DNA of 54,590 bases from Microcoleus sp. LEGE 07076. GTDB taxonomy: Bacteria > Cyanobacteriota > Cyanobacteriia > Cyanobacteriales > Microcoleaceae. The notes beneath the pieces are model-generated. The model was not told where the DNA came from. It saw only the letters and a program-made list of their open reading frames with translations, and ran no database searches. Below, in pieces: positions 23,243-33,300 of the stretch. Each line of letters starts with the position of its first letter. Within the stretch, counting starts at the first letter, position 1. Both the position numbers and the translations under genes were made by a program. The stretch lies in the NCBI RefSeq assembly GCF_015207455.1, contig NZ_JADEWV010000013.1:1-54590 (forward strand). The letters run 5' to 3'.

Positions 23243-23720
23243 ACTAACATTACTTCCAGCTTTATCTGAGCCTGTTCTAGAAAGAATCGATGGATCAGAA
23301 TATAACATCAAGTATTTATATTGTTTGAGAAGCCATATGAAATATATATGCACCACTTGCAGTAAGGAGAAGAGACACGACAAGGCATTACTGCCTGCGA
23401 ATCAACGATATATAAGTGGGCGAATTAGCTTTGTTATTAGCGAAAGTCAAAGGCTAAGTACGTCGCTCCTTATATTATCAGGAAAGTATGGTTTGATAGA
23501 TGTTGAACGTGAAATACCTTGGTACGATCAAAAGCTGGTTGCTGGAGATTTAGAGACTTTAGTGAATATTCTGGTCAAGCAGCTTCAAGATAAACAGGTT
23601 TCAGAAATTATATTTTATGGTAGATCGCGCGAGATACCTGACTGGAAACCATATTATGATGTTCTTGAACAATCTTGTCGTCAACTTAATGTGACAATAT
23701 CTTACGTGTACCTTAGCTAA
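23235..23720 (+). CDS. DUF6884-like protein (161 aa)
   Basis: The core LLILSGKYGLIDVEREIPWYD with a preceding CTTCSKEKR cysteine pair and a following EIIFYGRS strand fits the DUF6884 type. Such proteins are small, often phage- or island-borne, and share a Rossmann-like fold with the accessory domain of archaeosine-type enzymes, as I recall. The start at 23235 has AAGGAAG immediately upstream and overlaps the previous stop. Its place beside a transglycosylase-like gene suggests a role in handling a modified base. Moderately sure of the family, unsure of the function. Confidence 0.55.
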   Translation: MNKLTLLPALSEPVLERIDGSEYNIKYLYCLRSHMKYICTTCSKEKRHDKALLPANQRYISGRISFVISESQRLSTSLLILSGKYGLIDVEREIPWYDQKLVAGDLETLVNILVKQLQDKQVSEIIFYGRSREIPDWKPYYDVLEQSCRQLNVTISYVYLS

Positions 23721-23777
23721 AAACCAAAGCTATCTTCACACCAATCTATGAAGTTTCAACCCTAGTGAGCAAGAAAT

Positions 23778-25136
23778 ATGAAAGTAGCTTTAATTAATCC
23801 TCCAGCTTCTAGAATTATTTATGGAAATGAGTATAAGCTGAAAAGTATTATTCCTTGTTTGGGTCTTTTCTACTTGCAATCGTACTGTAAGGACATTGCA
23901 GACATAGAAATTTTTGAGGGAGAGTTTTACTCTGATCTAGAACATTTTATCAATGCGATAAAAGCTTTTAATCCAGATATTATTGGAATAACAAGCAATA
24001 CTTCTACATATCCACTATGTGTACAAATTGCGGAAAGCGTAGATGCAAAGGTTAAAGCGGTAGGTGGTCCCTATTCTAGCTTTAGAGTTTCTGAATCTCT
24101 AGAAACATTTGATGTTGTTTTCATTGGTGATTCAGAAGTTTCTTTCCGAATGCTTCTTGAACGTCAACCTCTGGAGACAATTCCATCAATCGCCTTTAAA
24201 GAACCAACCGGGGCAGTAGTTAGAACCGACAATGCTTGTCTTCCTCCTTTAGATTCAATCCCATTCCCCGATCACTCAAAGATCCAACTAGGCTTGTATC
24301 AAGCCTCTCCACATCGGAAATTGCAAGAACCTTTTGCAACAATGATTACAACTCGAGGATGTGGTTTTAAATGTTCATTTTGTCTATCGGCTAAAGGAGG
24401 AATGAATGATGGCAAATATAGGGAACGCTCAGTCGCTAATGTTGTCCAAGAGCTAGAACTCCTAACAACTGAATTTGGAGTGAAAAGTGTTCAGTTTTGG
24501 GATGACACTTTCACTATGAGACGAGATAGAACAAAAGAGCTTTGTTCGGAAATTAAAAAGCTAGGGATAGAATTCGTCTGTAACACGAGAACCGATAAAA
24601 TTGATTCTGAAATAGCTAATTGGTTAGCAGACGCTGGCTGTCGTGGTGTATTTTTTGGTGTTGAATCTGGAGATCAATACATACTCGATCTAGATATGCA
24701 TAAAGGTGCTAAAAATGAACAAGTCAAGAATGCTATTGAGTACTGTAAAGAAACAGGTATGTGGAGTACTGCTAGTTTTATTTTTGGATCAATAAACGAT
24801 ACTGAAGAGTCTATACAGGATACTGTAAATTTTGCAGTAGAACTAGACGCTGACTATGTTTTATTTAACATTTATACTGCTCACCCTGGAACATACGGTT
24901 ATATGGAAGCGCTCCGGCAATCAATTATTGATGAATATAAAGTAGATCTTGAGCGTTGGCTAGACGAGCCTGTTGGAATTCCAACTATCTGTAAAAATCT
25001 TTCTCGGCAGCAGCTTCACAAGCTGAAGGCAGAAGCATACGTTAAGTATTATACACATCGAGGAGCCGACAAGTATCGTGATATTATCAAAACCTATCAA
25101 GAAGAGATTCTTCGATTAAGTAATGCTCTAGCTTAG
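23778..25136 (+). CDS. B12-binding-domain radical SAM enzyme (452 aa)
   Basis: The N-terminal part (about 1-135: VALINPPASR, NPDIIGITSNTSTYP, VKAVGGPYSS, VVFIGDSEVSF) is a cobalamin-binding-type Rossmann domain. The radical SAM barrel starts at TTRGCGFKCSFC (about residue 196), with the CxxxCxxC cluster-binding cysteines. SVQFWDDTFTMRR, CNTRTDKID, GVFFGVESGDQ and TASFIFGS follow along the barrel. Enzymes of this architecture methylate or rearrange unreactive carbon centres. The conserved His of many B12-binding domains (DxHxxG) is not seen, so B12 may not be bound. It is the third gene of the module, 57 bases after the DUF6884-like gene. Confidence 0.85.
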   Translation: MKVALINPPASRIIYGNEYKLKSIIPCLGLFYLQSYCKDIADIEIFEGEFYSDLEHFINAIKAFNPDIIGITSNTSTYPLCVQIAESVDAKVKAVGGPYSSFRVSESLETFDVVFIGDSEVSFRMLLERQPLETIPSIAFKEPTGAVVRTDNACLPPLDSIPFPDHSKIQLGLYQASPHRKLQEPFATMITTRGCGFKCSFCLSAKGGMNDGKYRERSVANVVQELELLTTEFGVKSVQFWDDTFTMRRDRTKELCSEIKKLGIEFVCNTRTDKIDSEIANWLADAGCRGVFFGVESGDQYILDLDMHKGAKNEQVKNAIEYCKETGMWSTASFIFGSINDTEESIQDTVNFAVELDADYVLFNIYTAHPGTYGYMEALRQSIIDEYKVDLERWLDEPVGIPTICKNLSRQQLHKLKAEAYVKYYTHRGADKYRDIIKTYQEEILRLSNALA

Positions 25137-25184
25137 TATCAACCCGAAGACTATCCTATTTAGATTTTAATACAGAAAAGTATC

Positions 25185-25976
25185 ATGACTATAGAATTAG
25201 CGCTTGAGTCTCCTATCTCGATGATGAATGAATTATGCCCTTTGGGCGATATAGAGTTGTGCTTTGTTCATCTTTTTAAAGAAAACTCTGTGTATAGAGA
25301 CTACTATCTTGACGCAAAGAAGAAAGGACGTTTCTTAATTCTTGATAATGGAATCATGGAACTTGGCTATTCAATGTCGTCAGATGACTTAATCACAAGT
25401 ACATCCGAGTTACAGCCAGATTTAGTAACACCTCCAGAAATACTAGGTGATGGGGACTCTACTCTTAAGTTGACCTATGCTTTTGCTGAGGCATTTGAGC
25501 GTAGTAAGCTTTATCCTAGTACAAAAATTTTAGGTGTTGCTCATGGCTCCAGTCTTCAAAGTTGGTGTAAAACATTTCAAGAGCTTCTACAAATCCCTTA
25601 TATTTCAAGAATTGCTGTTCCATATCGAATTCCATTTGATGTAACTCAGAGTACGAGAAATTGCTCTGAATTAGAGGCTTTCGTGGTGAGAAGAGTCGAT
25701 ATCTGTAACTGGATTGATGAAAAATATCCAAATACGGAAATTCATTTATTTGGACTTGCCCACCCTAGCGAAGTTAATTACCAAGCAAAACATAATTTCA
25801 TTAAGAGTATTGATACTTCCTTGCCAATAATGGCAGCCACTAGAAACATAAGATACGATGTCCTTGACTTTGGTTTATATGAAAAAGATAGGTTAAACAT
25901 ACAACTACCTTACAGTAAAAAACTTATTGACTGTGCAGAACGAAATATAACTGTATTAAAGCAGGTTTTAAAATGA
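25185..25976 (+). CDS. small tRNA-guanine-transglycosylase-like TIM-barrel protein (263 aa)
   Basis: The motifs fall in the order seen in tRNA-guanine transglycosylases and the DpdA DNA enzymes. FLILDNGIMELG is at the position of the substrate-binding SDSGGFQ, and PDLVTPPEILGD follows. ILGVAHGSS stands for GIVQGG, ISRIAVPYR comes next, and IHLFGLAHPSEV stands for LMGVGTP. FIKSIDTSLP puts an Asp where the nucleophile lies. The Zn-binding Cys/His cluster is absent, as in the short phage-type relatives I remember. A base exchange on DNA, RNA or a nucleotide is plausible but unproven. The last 4 bases overlap the next gene. The family is inferred from motif order, not from a search. Confidence 0.55.
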   Translation: MTIELALESPISMMNELCPLGDIELCFVHLFKENSVYRDYYLDAKKKGRFLILDNGIMELGYSMSSDDLITSTSELQPDLVTPPEILGDGDSTLKLTYAFAEAFERSKLYPSTKILGVAHGSSLQSWCKTFQELLQIPYISRIAVPYRIPFDVTQSTRNCSELEAFVVRRVDICNWIDEKYPNTEIHLFGLAHPSEVNYQAKHNFIKSIDTSLPIMAATRNIRYDVLDFGLYEKDRLNIQLPYSKKLIDCAERNITVLKQVLK

Positions 25977-27151
25977 CTATAAAGTTCGCATTCGATTTTG
26001 ACGGAGTATGTACAGATCTATCATTTTTGGCTGAGAAAGAAGTTGATAGATCAGAGTTTTTATATTCACCTATTTCTTTTTTTATCTGTCCGATTCGCAC
26101 AGGAATTGTTCAGTTGATGTCAGTCTCTAGTTTTTTTAGCAATATTTTTATCCTAACTTCGAGACCTGAAGAGGCTAAACCTTTCATAAAAAAATGGTTG
26201 CTAGAAAACCAGCTATTAGATCTTGTGGAAGACATCATATGCTGTAATGGGAGACCAAAAATTAACGTAATGAAGGAGCATAAAATAGATGTGCTTGTTG
26301 ATGATGAAAAAAGAAATCTGCCAGATCATATTGTAGATTTTAAATTTATCCTTTGGCAGGATCAATACTGGATAGATCTGTTAAAGAATATACTGGAATA
26401 CTTCATTGCTTCTCGCGCAAGACTCAAAAACAACCCAAGAAGTTTCTTAAAAGAGTTTAAGCTTTCTACTGACATTGGAGCCTCACCAGTCTTCATCTTA
26501 ACTTTGAATGATCGTAGAAATATAAAGCTAAGATTATGCTCAAATAATCAGACTAGAGATAGAATCATCAGCTTTTTGAGAATTACAGAGGAGAATAGAT
26601 ATTCTCATGTTGCTGTTTTAATTGCCGTGAATGGTTTAGCTATTTTGAAAACTTACATTGAAGGAGTCAACGTTTCATCTTTGAGAGAACAGGATAGGAT
26701 GGACATGATATTCAAAGTTGGTGTTGCATTAGCTAAGTTACATTCAATCGAAGTTGATGAGTTTAACTCAGATTTCAGACTAGAGGTGTTGAATGATGGA
26801 GTAAGCTTACTCGTGTTTTCTGCCGATAACTACAATATAATTGTTACTGAGACAGGAGAAATTGCGTTTATTGATCTGGAAGCTTGTAATGTCGGTTCTA
26901 GATGGGTTGACTACTTCTGGGCAAGAGAGCAACTATGTCAAAGTGATCGGGAAAAGTTAATACTAAAGGAAGGATATTTTTCTGTTTATATGGGAAATCT
27001 TCTTTGCCCTGATGAGGAAAAAATGGCAAGACTTAGCTATAAAGTTTGGCTTACATATCAGTTTCAGCAAAGCAAGCTTGCTCATGCATCTAACTTGCAA
27101 AAAGTTTCGTTAATCAATAAAGCATTTCAAGATCTGTGGTCTTTAGAGTAA
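25973..27151 (+). CDS. HAD-like phosphatase fused to an APH-like kinase domain (392 aa)
   Basis: Residues 1-150 show HAD motifs: FDFDGVCTD (the nucleophile and acid Asp), IFILTSRPEEA, and VLVDDEKRNLPDH. They resemble 5'-nucleotidase-type phosphatases. Residues about 165-385 look like an aminoglycoside-phosphotransferase-type kinase: VGVALAKLHSIE, then SADNYNIIVTETGEIAFIDLEA and WVDYFWAREQL. The usual catalytic HGDxxxxN loop reads SADNYN, so His and Gly are replaced while Asp and Asn remain. Fusion of a phosphatase and a kinase in one chain suggests work on a phosphorylated small molecule. It is the last gene of the module and is coupled to the TGT-like gene by ATGA. Confidence 0.65.
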   Translation: MTIKFAFDFDGVCTDLSFLAEKEVDRSEFLYSPISFFICPIRTGIVQLMSVSSFFSNIFILTSRPEEAKPFIKKWLLENQLLDLVEDIICCNGRPKINVMKEHKIDVLVDDEKRNLPDHIVDFKFILWQDQYWIDLLKNILEYFIASRARLKNNPRSFLKEFKLSTDIGASPVFILTLNDRRNIKLRLCSNNQTRDRIISFLRITEENRYSHVAVLIAVNGLAILKTYIEGVNVSSLREQDRMDMIFKVGVALAKLHSIEVDEFNSDFRLEVLNDGVSLLVFSADNYNIIVTETGEIAFIDLEACNVGSRWVDYFWAREQLCQSDREKLILKEGYFSVYMGNLLCPDEEKMARLSYKVWLTYQFQQSKLAHASNLQKVSLINKAFQDLWSLE

Positions 27152-27162
27152 GTCCAAAGCGA

Positions 27163-27249
27163 GATAACAACCCTGCTGGAGCGGACTGGCAAAAGATCTT
27201 GGTTGTGCTGCAAAGGTTACTTGCAGTCGCTCAGCAGGAACTTTATACC
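27163..27249. other. attC-like site ending the five-gene module
   Basis: CCTGCT-G-GAGCG-G-ACTG-G-CAA (27172-27192) pairs with TTGCAGTCGCTCAGCAGG (27221-27238): 18 base pairs interrupted by three single unpaired Gs, all on one arm. That is the pattern of extrahelical bases in integron attC sites. Outer boxes are GATAAC (27163-27168) and TTTATAC (27242-27248), where a perfect site would have GTTATC or GTTATAC, so the cleavage G is missing. The site starts 11 bases past the stop of the last module gene. Confidence 0.6.
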
Positions 27250-27260
27250 GCAAAAACTGC

Positions 27261-27294
27261 AAAAAACCCGGTTTCTTCAAGAAACCGGGTTTTT
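27261..27294. terminator. AAACCCGGTTTCTT hairpin, third copy, between module and RTX gene
   Basis: The palindrome is the same as at 14726, with 10 or more paired bases and T-runs on both sides (A-run on the left, T-run on the right). It lies between the plus-strand module and the stop codon of the minus-strand RTX gene, and can terminate transcription from both directions. Confidence 0.7.
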
Positions 27295-27326
27295 ATTTAT
27301 TCGATCGCCTTCAACCGAATCTACAA

Positions 27327-30300
27327 TTACTTCACGGTAGAAGTGCCAGTCAAACCGCTATTCCCTAGTAGATTAACTGGACTTGCAGCCGGAGTGATTA
27401 AGAGGCTGTTGTCCTTAGCAGCAGTATTCGCAGTTGGGATAATGGAACTACTAACAATCGCGCCAGTCAAAGGAACGATCGGCTGAGTTTGAGCGCTGGT
27501 GAGAGAAGTCAACAAGCTCTTTGTGTCGTAGATTAAGATGTCATCGTCGGTTTCGCTAAAGGTCTTCATGGTTGGGATTGAACCGCCATTTAGCAAGATG
27601 TCATTGGTGGTAGTTTTGACAGAAGTTGCTGTTGCACTAGCTGGATTAGTAACTGTTGTTAATGGTTGCAAACTGAGACTTGCTGCTGCCGAAGTCGTGC
27701 TAGTTGTCAGACTAATTGGTGCTGTTGCAGTAGCTGGAGTCGTACCTGTTGTTAATGGCAGGTTGAGACTTGCTGCTGCGGTAGTCGTGCTGTTTGATAG
27801 AGTAATTGGTGCAGTATTTGTGCTGTTTGGCAGACTAATTGATGCAGGAATAGCGCTTGATAAGCTAGTGCTAGAACCGCTACCGATCGCACTTAGAACA
27901 TCGTCACTCTCAACAGGTTCGCCAGTTAAAAAATCGACAGGCGAGGGATTATTGAAAACTCCAGGCAGCGGGGCTCCGGGAGTGATGGAAATAAACCGAG
28001 AACTGTCGATCGCACTAAATTGAGTATCTTTCACCCAAGCTAAATGTTCGCCGGTGCCTGCGATGCTGATCAAAGCATCGTTAGTATAATTCTCGCCGCC
28101 TTGAACGATTTGCAATTGGTCAAAAGTGAGGTCTTGTGTGAGTCCGAGGTAATCGCGATCGGCTTGGAAGTAGAAAATGTTATCCAGTCCCGAACTTGGC
28201 GACAGTACAAATATGTCGGAACTGCTGCCGCCAATCAGCGAATCTTGACCGTTGCCGCCCTTGAGCACGTTGTTGCCTTCGCCCCCGTAAACGCTGTCAT
28301 CGCCGTCGTTGCCGTTGAGGCTGTCGTTGCCACTGCCACCGTTTAAGAAGTCGTTGCCATTACCGCCGTCGAGGGTATCGTTGCTGCTGCCGCCGTCGAG
28401 ACTGTCGTCGCCTTCGTTGCCCAACAGGTAGTCGCTGCCGGCTTCCCCGGTTAGCAAGTCGTTGCCACAACCGCCGTCGAGGGTATCTTTACCGGCGCCG
28501 CCCAGCATGGTGTCGTTGTCGCATTCACCGAACATCAAGTCGTCGCCGTTGCCGCCTCCCATCCAGTCGTTGCCGCTGCCGCCGACGAGGGTGTCTTCGC
28601 CGGAGTCGCCGGTGAGAGTGTCGTCGCCGGAGTCGCCGACAACCAAGTCGTTACTCGCGCCGCCGTCCATCAAGTCGGTGTCGTCGCCGCCGTAGAGGGT
28701 GTCTTCGCCGACTTCGCCCAACATCGTGTCTTGTCCTTGACTGCCAAACATCAAGTCGTTGCCGGCACCTCCGAAGAGTTTGTCGTCGTCGATGCTGCCG
28801 TCAATTTTGTCGTTGCCGGCACCTCCAAGTAATTGGTCGTTGCCGGTACCGCCGAACAGTTCGTCGTTGCCAGCGCCACCGTCGATGGTGTCGTAGCCGG
28901 AACCGCCGTCGATTTTGTCGTTGCCTGCTTCTCCAAAAATCAGGTCATCGTCTTCGTTGCCCCAAATGTTGTCGTTGCCAGCGCCGCCGTAAATCGAGTC
29001 GTCGCCTGCTTGGGCCCAAATGTTGTCGCTGCCGTCGCCACCGAGAATTGAGTCGCCACCGGAACCACCGTCGATGTTGTCGTCTCCGGTTTGTCCGAGG
29101 AGGGTGTCGGCTGCGTCTCCGCCGTAGATTTGGTCGTTGCCGCGGCCACCGTCGATGAAATCTCGGTCTTCGCGGCCGTAGAGTTCGTCGTCGCCGTCGT
29201 TGCCCCAGAGGGTGTCGCTGCCGGTACCGCCATCGAGGAAGTCGTTGTCGTCGTTGCCTTCGAGGCTGTCGTTGCCGGATTGACCGAAGATGCGATCGTC
29301 CCCTTCACCACCTGCTAAAGTATCGTTGTTCGCGCCGCCGTCGATGTAGTCGTCACCGCTGTTGCCGTCGGCGAAGTCGTTGCCGTCGTTTCCGTAAATT
29401 CGATCGCGCCCTGCACCTCCACTCATGCTATCGTCGTCAGCGCCGCCTTCTAAGTAGTCGTCGCCATTGTTACCGGAGAGGGTATCTTTGCCGATTTGAC
29501 CGAAAAGTCGATCGGCACCATCGCCACCATCGAGGCTGTCGTTGCCGGATTCGCCCCACAGTTGGTCGTCTCCGGTTTGTCCCAACAGCGTATCGTCGTT
29601 ATCTCCACCCCACAGTTGGTCGTTATCGGCATTTCCTTCTAACAGGTCATTGCCTTGGCGACCGTATAATTTATCACGCCCGTCGTTGCCGGAGAGAGTA
29701 TCGTTTTCGGTGCCACCGTCCAGAATGTCATCACCACTGCCACCTGCGAGAATATCGCGGCCGGCTTCTCCCAACAGGCTGTCATTATCTTCGCCGCCGT
29801 CGAGGGTGTCGTCGCCGTTACCGCCGAACAGGGTATCTGTGCCCGATTCTCCCTGCAAGATGTCAGCGTCGTCTCCTCCCCAGAGAGTGTCGCTATCGTC
29901 GCCACCGAACAGGGTGTCGAGGCCGGATTGACCGTAAATTCGATCGCGCCCTTCGTTCCCCTGAAGCAAATCGTTGCCAGAACCGCCGTCAACAATGTCA
30001 TCGCCGCGGTTGCCGATAACCGTATCATCACCGACTTGTCCGAACAGACTGTCGTTATTATCACCACCGTCCAGGATGTCGTTACCGTCGCCGCCTTCGA
30101 GGGTGTCATTTTCGGTACCGCCATCGAGGGAATCGTTGCCGAGTTCGCCAAACAGCCGGTCTGTTCCCGCATTGCCTTCCAGGATGTCATCGCCGCTGCC
30201 GCCGTAGAGAGTGTCGCTGTCACCTTGACCCAGCAGGGTATCGTTGCCGTCGCCTGCCAAGAGTGAGTCATCGCCGGAACCGCCTTCTAATAAGTCGTTG

Positions 30301-33300
30301 CCAGCTTGACCGAACAGGGTATCTCGGTTGTCGCCACCGTAGAGGGAATCGTTGCCATCGCCTGCATCGAGAATGTCGTTGCCGTTTTCGCCGTAGAGGT
30401 AGTCATCGCCAGCTTGGGCAAATAAGGTGTCATCATCTTGACCACCCCAGAGGTAGTCGTTGCCGCTTCCGGCATCGAGAATGTCTTTGCCACTGTCGCC
30501 GTAGAGACTGTCGTTGCCTTCTGCTGCGTAGAGTGAGTCGTTGCCCGCTTCGCCAAACAGGTAGTCGTCGCCTGCTTCGGCTAATAAGGTGTCATCGTCT
30601 TGACCGCCCCAGAGGTAGTCGTTGCCTGCGCCAGCATTCAGAAAGTCTTTGCCACTATCGCCGTCAAGGGTATCGTTGCCTTCGGCTGCGTAGAGGAAGT
30701 CGGCCCCCGCTTCGCCAAACAGGTAGTCGTCGCCGGCTTTGGCGTATAGGGTGTCGTCGTCTTGACCACCCCAGAGATAGTCGTTGCCAATTCCAGCATC
30801 GAGGATGTCTTTGCCGTCGCCGCCGTAGAGGCTGTCGTTGCCTTCGCCTGCATCGAGGCTGTCGTTGCCACCTTCGCCAAACAGGTTGTCGTCGCCAGCT
30901 TTGCCGAATAAGGTGTCGTCATCTTGACCTCCCCAGAGGAAGTCGTTGCCGATTCCGGCATCGAGGATGTCTTTGCCGTCGCCGCCGTAGAGACTGTCGT
31001 TGCCTTCGGCTGCATCGAGGGAATCGTCGCCCGCTTCGCCGTAGAGGTTGTCGTCGCCTTCTTTGCCGAGGAGGATGTCGGCATCGTCGCCGCCGTAGAG
31101 TTGGTCGTTGCCTTCGCCTGCATCCAGGGTGTCTTTGCCGGTGCCGCCGTAGAGGTAGTCGTTGCCTGTTCCGGCATCTAAGGTGTCGTCGCCTGCATCG
31201 CCTGCGAGGGTGTCGTTGCCAGCTTCGCCGATGAGGGTGTCTTGGTCGTCGCCGCCGGAGAGTTCGTCGTCGCCGATGCCACCGTAGATTAAGTCGGTGT
31301 CTCCTTCTCCGTAGAGTTTGTCGTTTTCGCCTTCGCCGTAGATGGTGTCTTTGTCTTCGCCACCGTACACAAAGTCGTCGCCAGCGCCACCGTAGAGTAA
31401 GTCGTTGCCTGTTTCGCCAAAAATCGTGTCGTTGCCGTAACCCGCGTCTCCTGCCACTGTGTCGTCATCGCTACCGGCGTAGATTAAGTCGTCGGCATCG
31501 CCACCTCGGATGTAGTCTCGGCCTGCTTCGCCGTACAGGGTGTCTTCGTCTTGGTTGCCGTAGATGCTGTCGCCGCCGTCGCCGCCGTAGATTAGGTCGT
31601 TGCCGAATTCGCCGTAGAGTTTGTCGTCGCCGCCGAGTCCGTCAATGCGATCGTCCCCAGCATCTCCAGTGATAACGTTAACCGTATCGTCGCCGGTAAT
31701 GTTGTCGTCATGGCGAGAACCGGCGACGTTTTCAATGCCGACAATTTGGTCTCGGTCTCCCCAGCCGTCAGTAGCATCGCCTGTTTGTAAGTTGACAGTA
31801 ACGCCGTTGGGGTCGCGGCGGTAGCTGAGAATGTCGATGCCTTCTCCGCCGTAAAACGAATCATTGCCGCCATTGCCAACTAATAAATCGTTGCCTTCTA
31901 ATGCCCAAATTCGGTTATCTTTTTCGTTGCCAATTAAGATGTCTTCAAAGGGAGTACCGATGATATCTTCTAAATTTCTCAAAGCATCGGTAGTGCCAAA
32001 ACCATCTTTTCCGGTACCGGCCGCAATTTCAAAATCCCGTTCGAGTTCGGTGTAATATTCGCTGGGATTGACATCGGTAACGAATTCTTTGAAACGTTGT
32101 TTGGTGTTGGTTTCGTAGTCGCTATTTTCGTCAATATTAACGATAACGCCACGAGGAGAATTGATGTAATTAACGAGGTCAATTCCTTCGCCGCCGTCAA
32201 TTAAATCGTCGCCGATTTCTCCGATTAACGAGTCATTGCCAGTACCGCCAAATAATTCGTCATTTCCGGCGTTGCCGTTGAGAGTGTCGTCGCCAGCTTG
32301 ACCTAAAAGTACGTCATCATCGAAGCCGCCAAACAAGGTATCTTTGCCGTCGCCACCATCGATGTAATCTTGGCCTTGACTGCCGAAAAGATTGTCATCG
32401 CCAGCTTGTCCGTAAATATCATCGTCATCGGCACCCCCATCAATGATGTCTTGGCCGTCGCCGCCTTCTAGCCAGTCGTTACCTTCGTTACCTTGGATGA
32501 CATCGTTGCCACCTTGTCCGTAAATTCTGTCATCTCCGGTATTGCCGGAAAGCAAATCTTGGCCGTTGCCGCCATCGATGAAATCGTCATCGGCGTTGCC
32601 TTCTATGGTGTCGCTGCCGTCTTGTCCGTAGAGGATGTCGTTGCCTTCGTTGCCTTGGATGAAGTCGCGGCCGCTGCCACCTTCGGCGTAGTCTTCGCCA
32701 GTGTTTCCTTGGATGATATCGTTGCCGGATTGGCCGTAGAGTTTATCATCGCCTTGTTCGCCGTAAAGTACGTCATTTTCAGTGCCGCCGTCGATGATGT
32801 CGTCACCTTCACGACCGTAGATAATGTCGATGCCGGCGTTGCCGTAGAGAAAGTCGCTATCAATCCCGCCGTCGAGGGTATCTTCACCTTCATTTCCTTG
32901 TAGGGTGTCGCTGCCAGCTTCGCCAAGGATGATGTCGTTACCATCGCCACCACGTACTTCGTCGTTATCTGTGCCAGCATAAACAATATCATTGCCAGCT
33001 AAGGCATAAACAATATCATCGCCAGCACCACTGGTGATTATATTAACTCCATCGTCACCTTCAATTCGATCGCCAAAGCCAGAACCGACAACATTTTCTA
33101 GACCAGAAATATTATCTTGCCCGCCAAATCCATCTGTAGCAATACCATCTTTCAGGCTGACGGAAACACCGCTAGGATCGCGGCGGAAACTTACAGTGTC
33201 AATTCCTCCATTTCCTTCTAGTCGGTCGTTGCCAGCACTGCTAATAACAAGATCGTTGCCAGTACCTGCTTCAATGACATTATCTAAACCATTGCCGATT

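Noticed and set aside
13000-27300. Integron integrase or phage integrase driving the cassette-like modules
   Set aside because: No protein with tyrosine-recombinase motifs is encoded in the window; the attC-like sites stand alone.
28040-32990. Many 70-320-residue open frames opposite or alongside the RTX gene
   Set aside because: All are low-complexity mirror readings (Arg/Cys-, Ala/Thr- or Val/Ala-rich) of the nonapeptide repeats.
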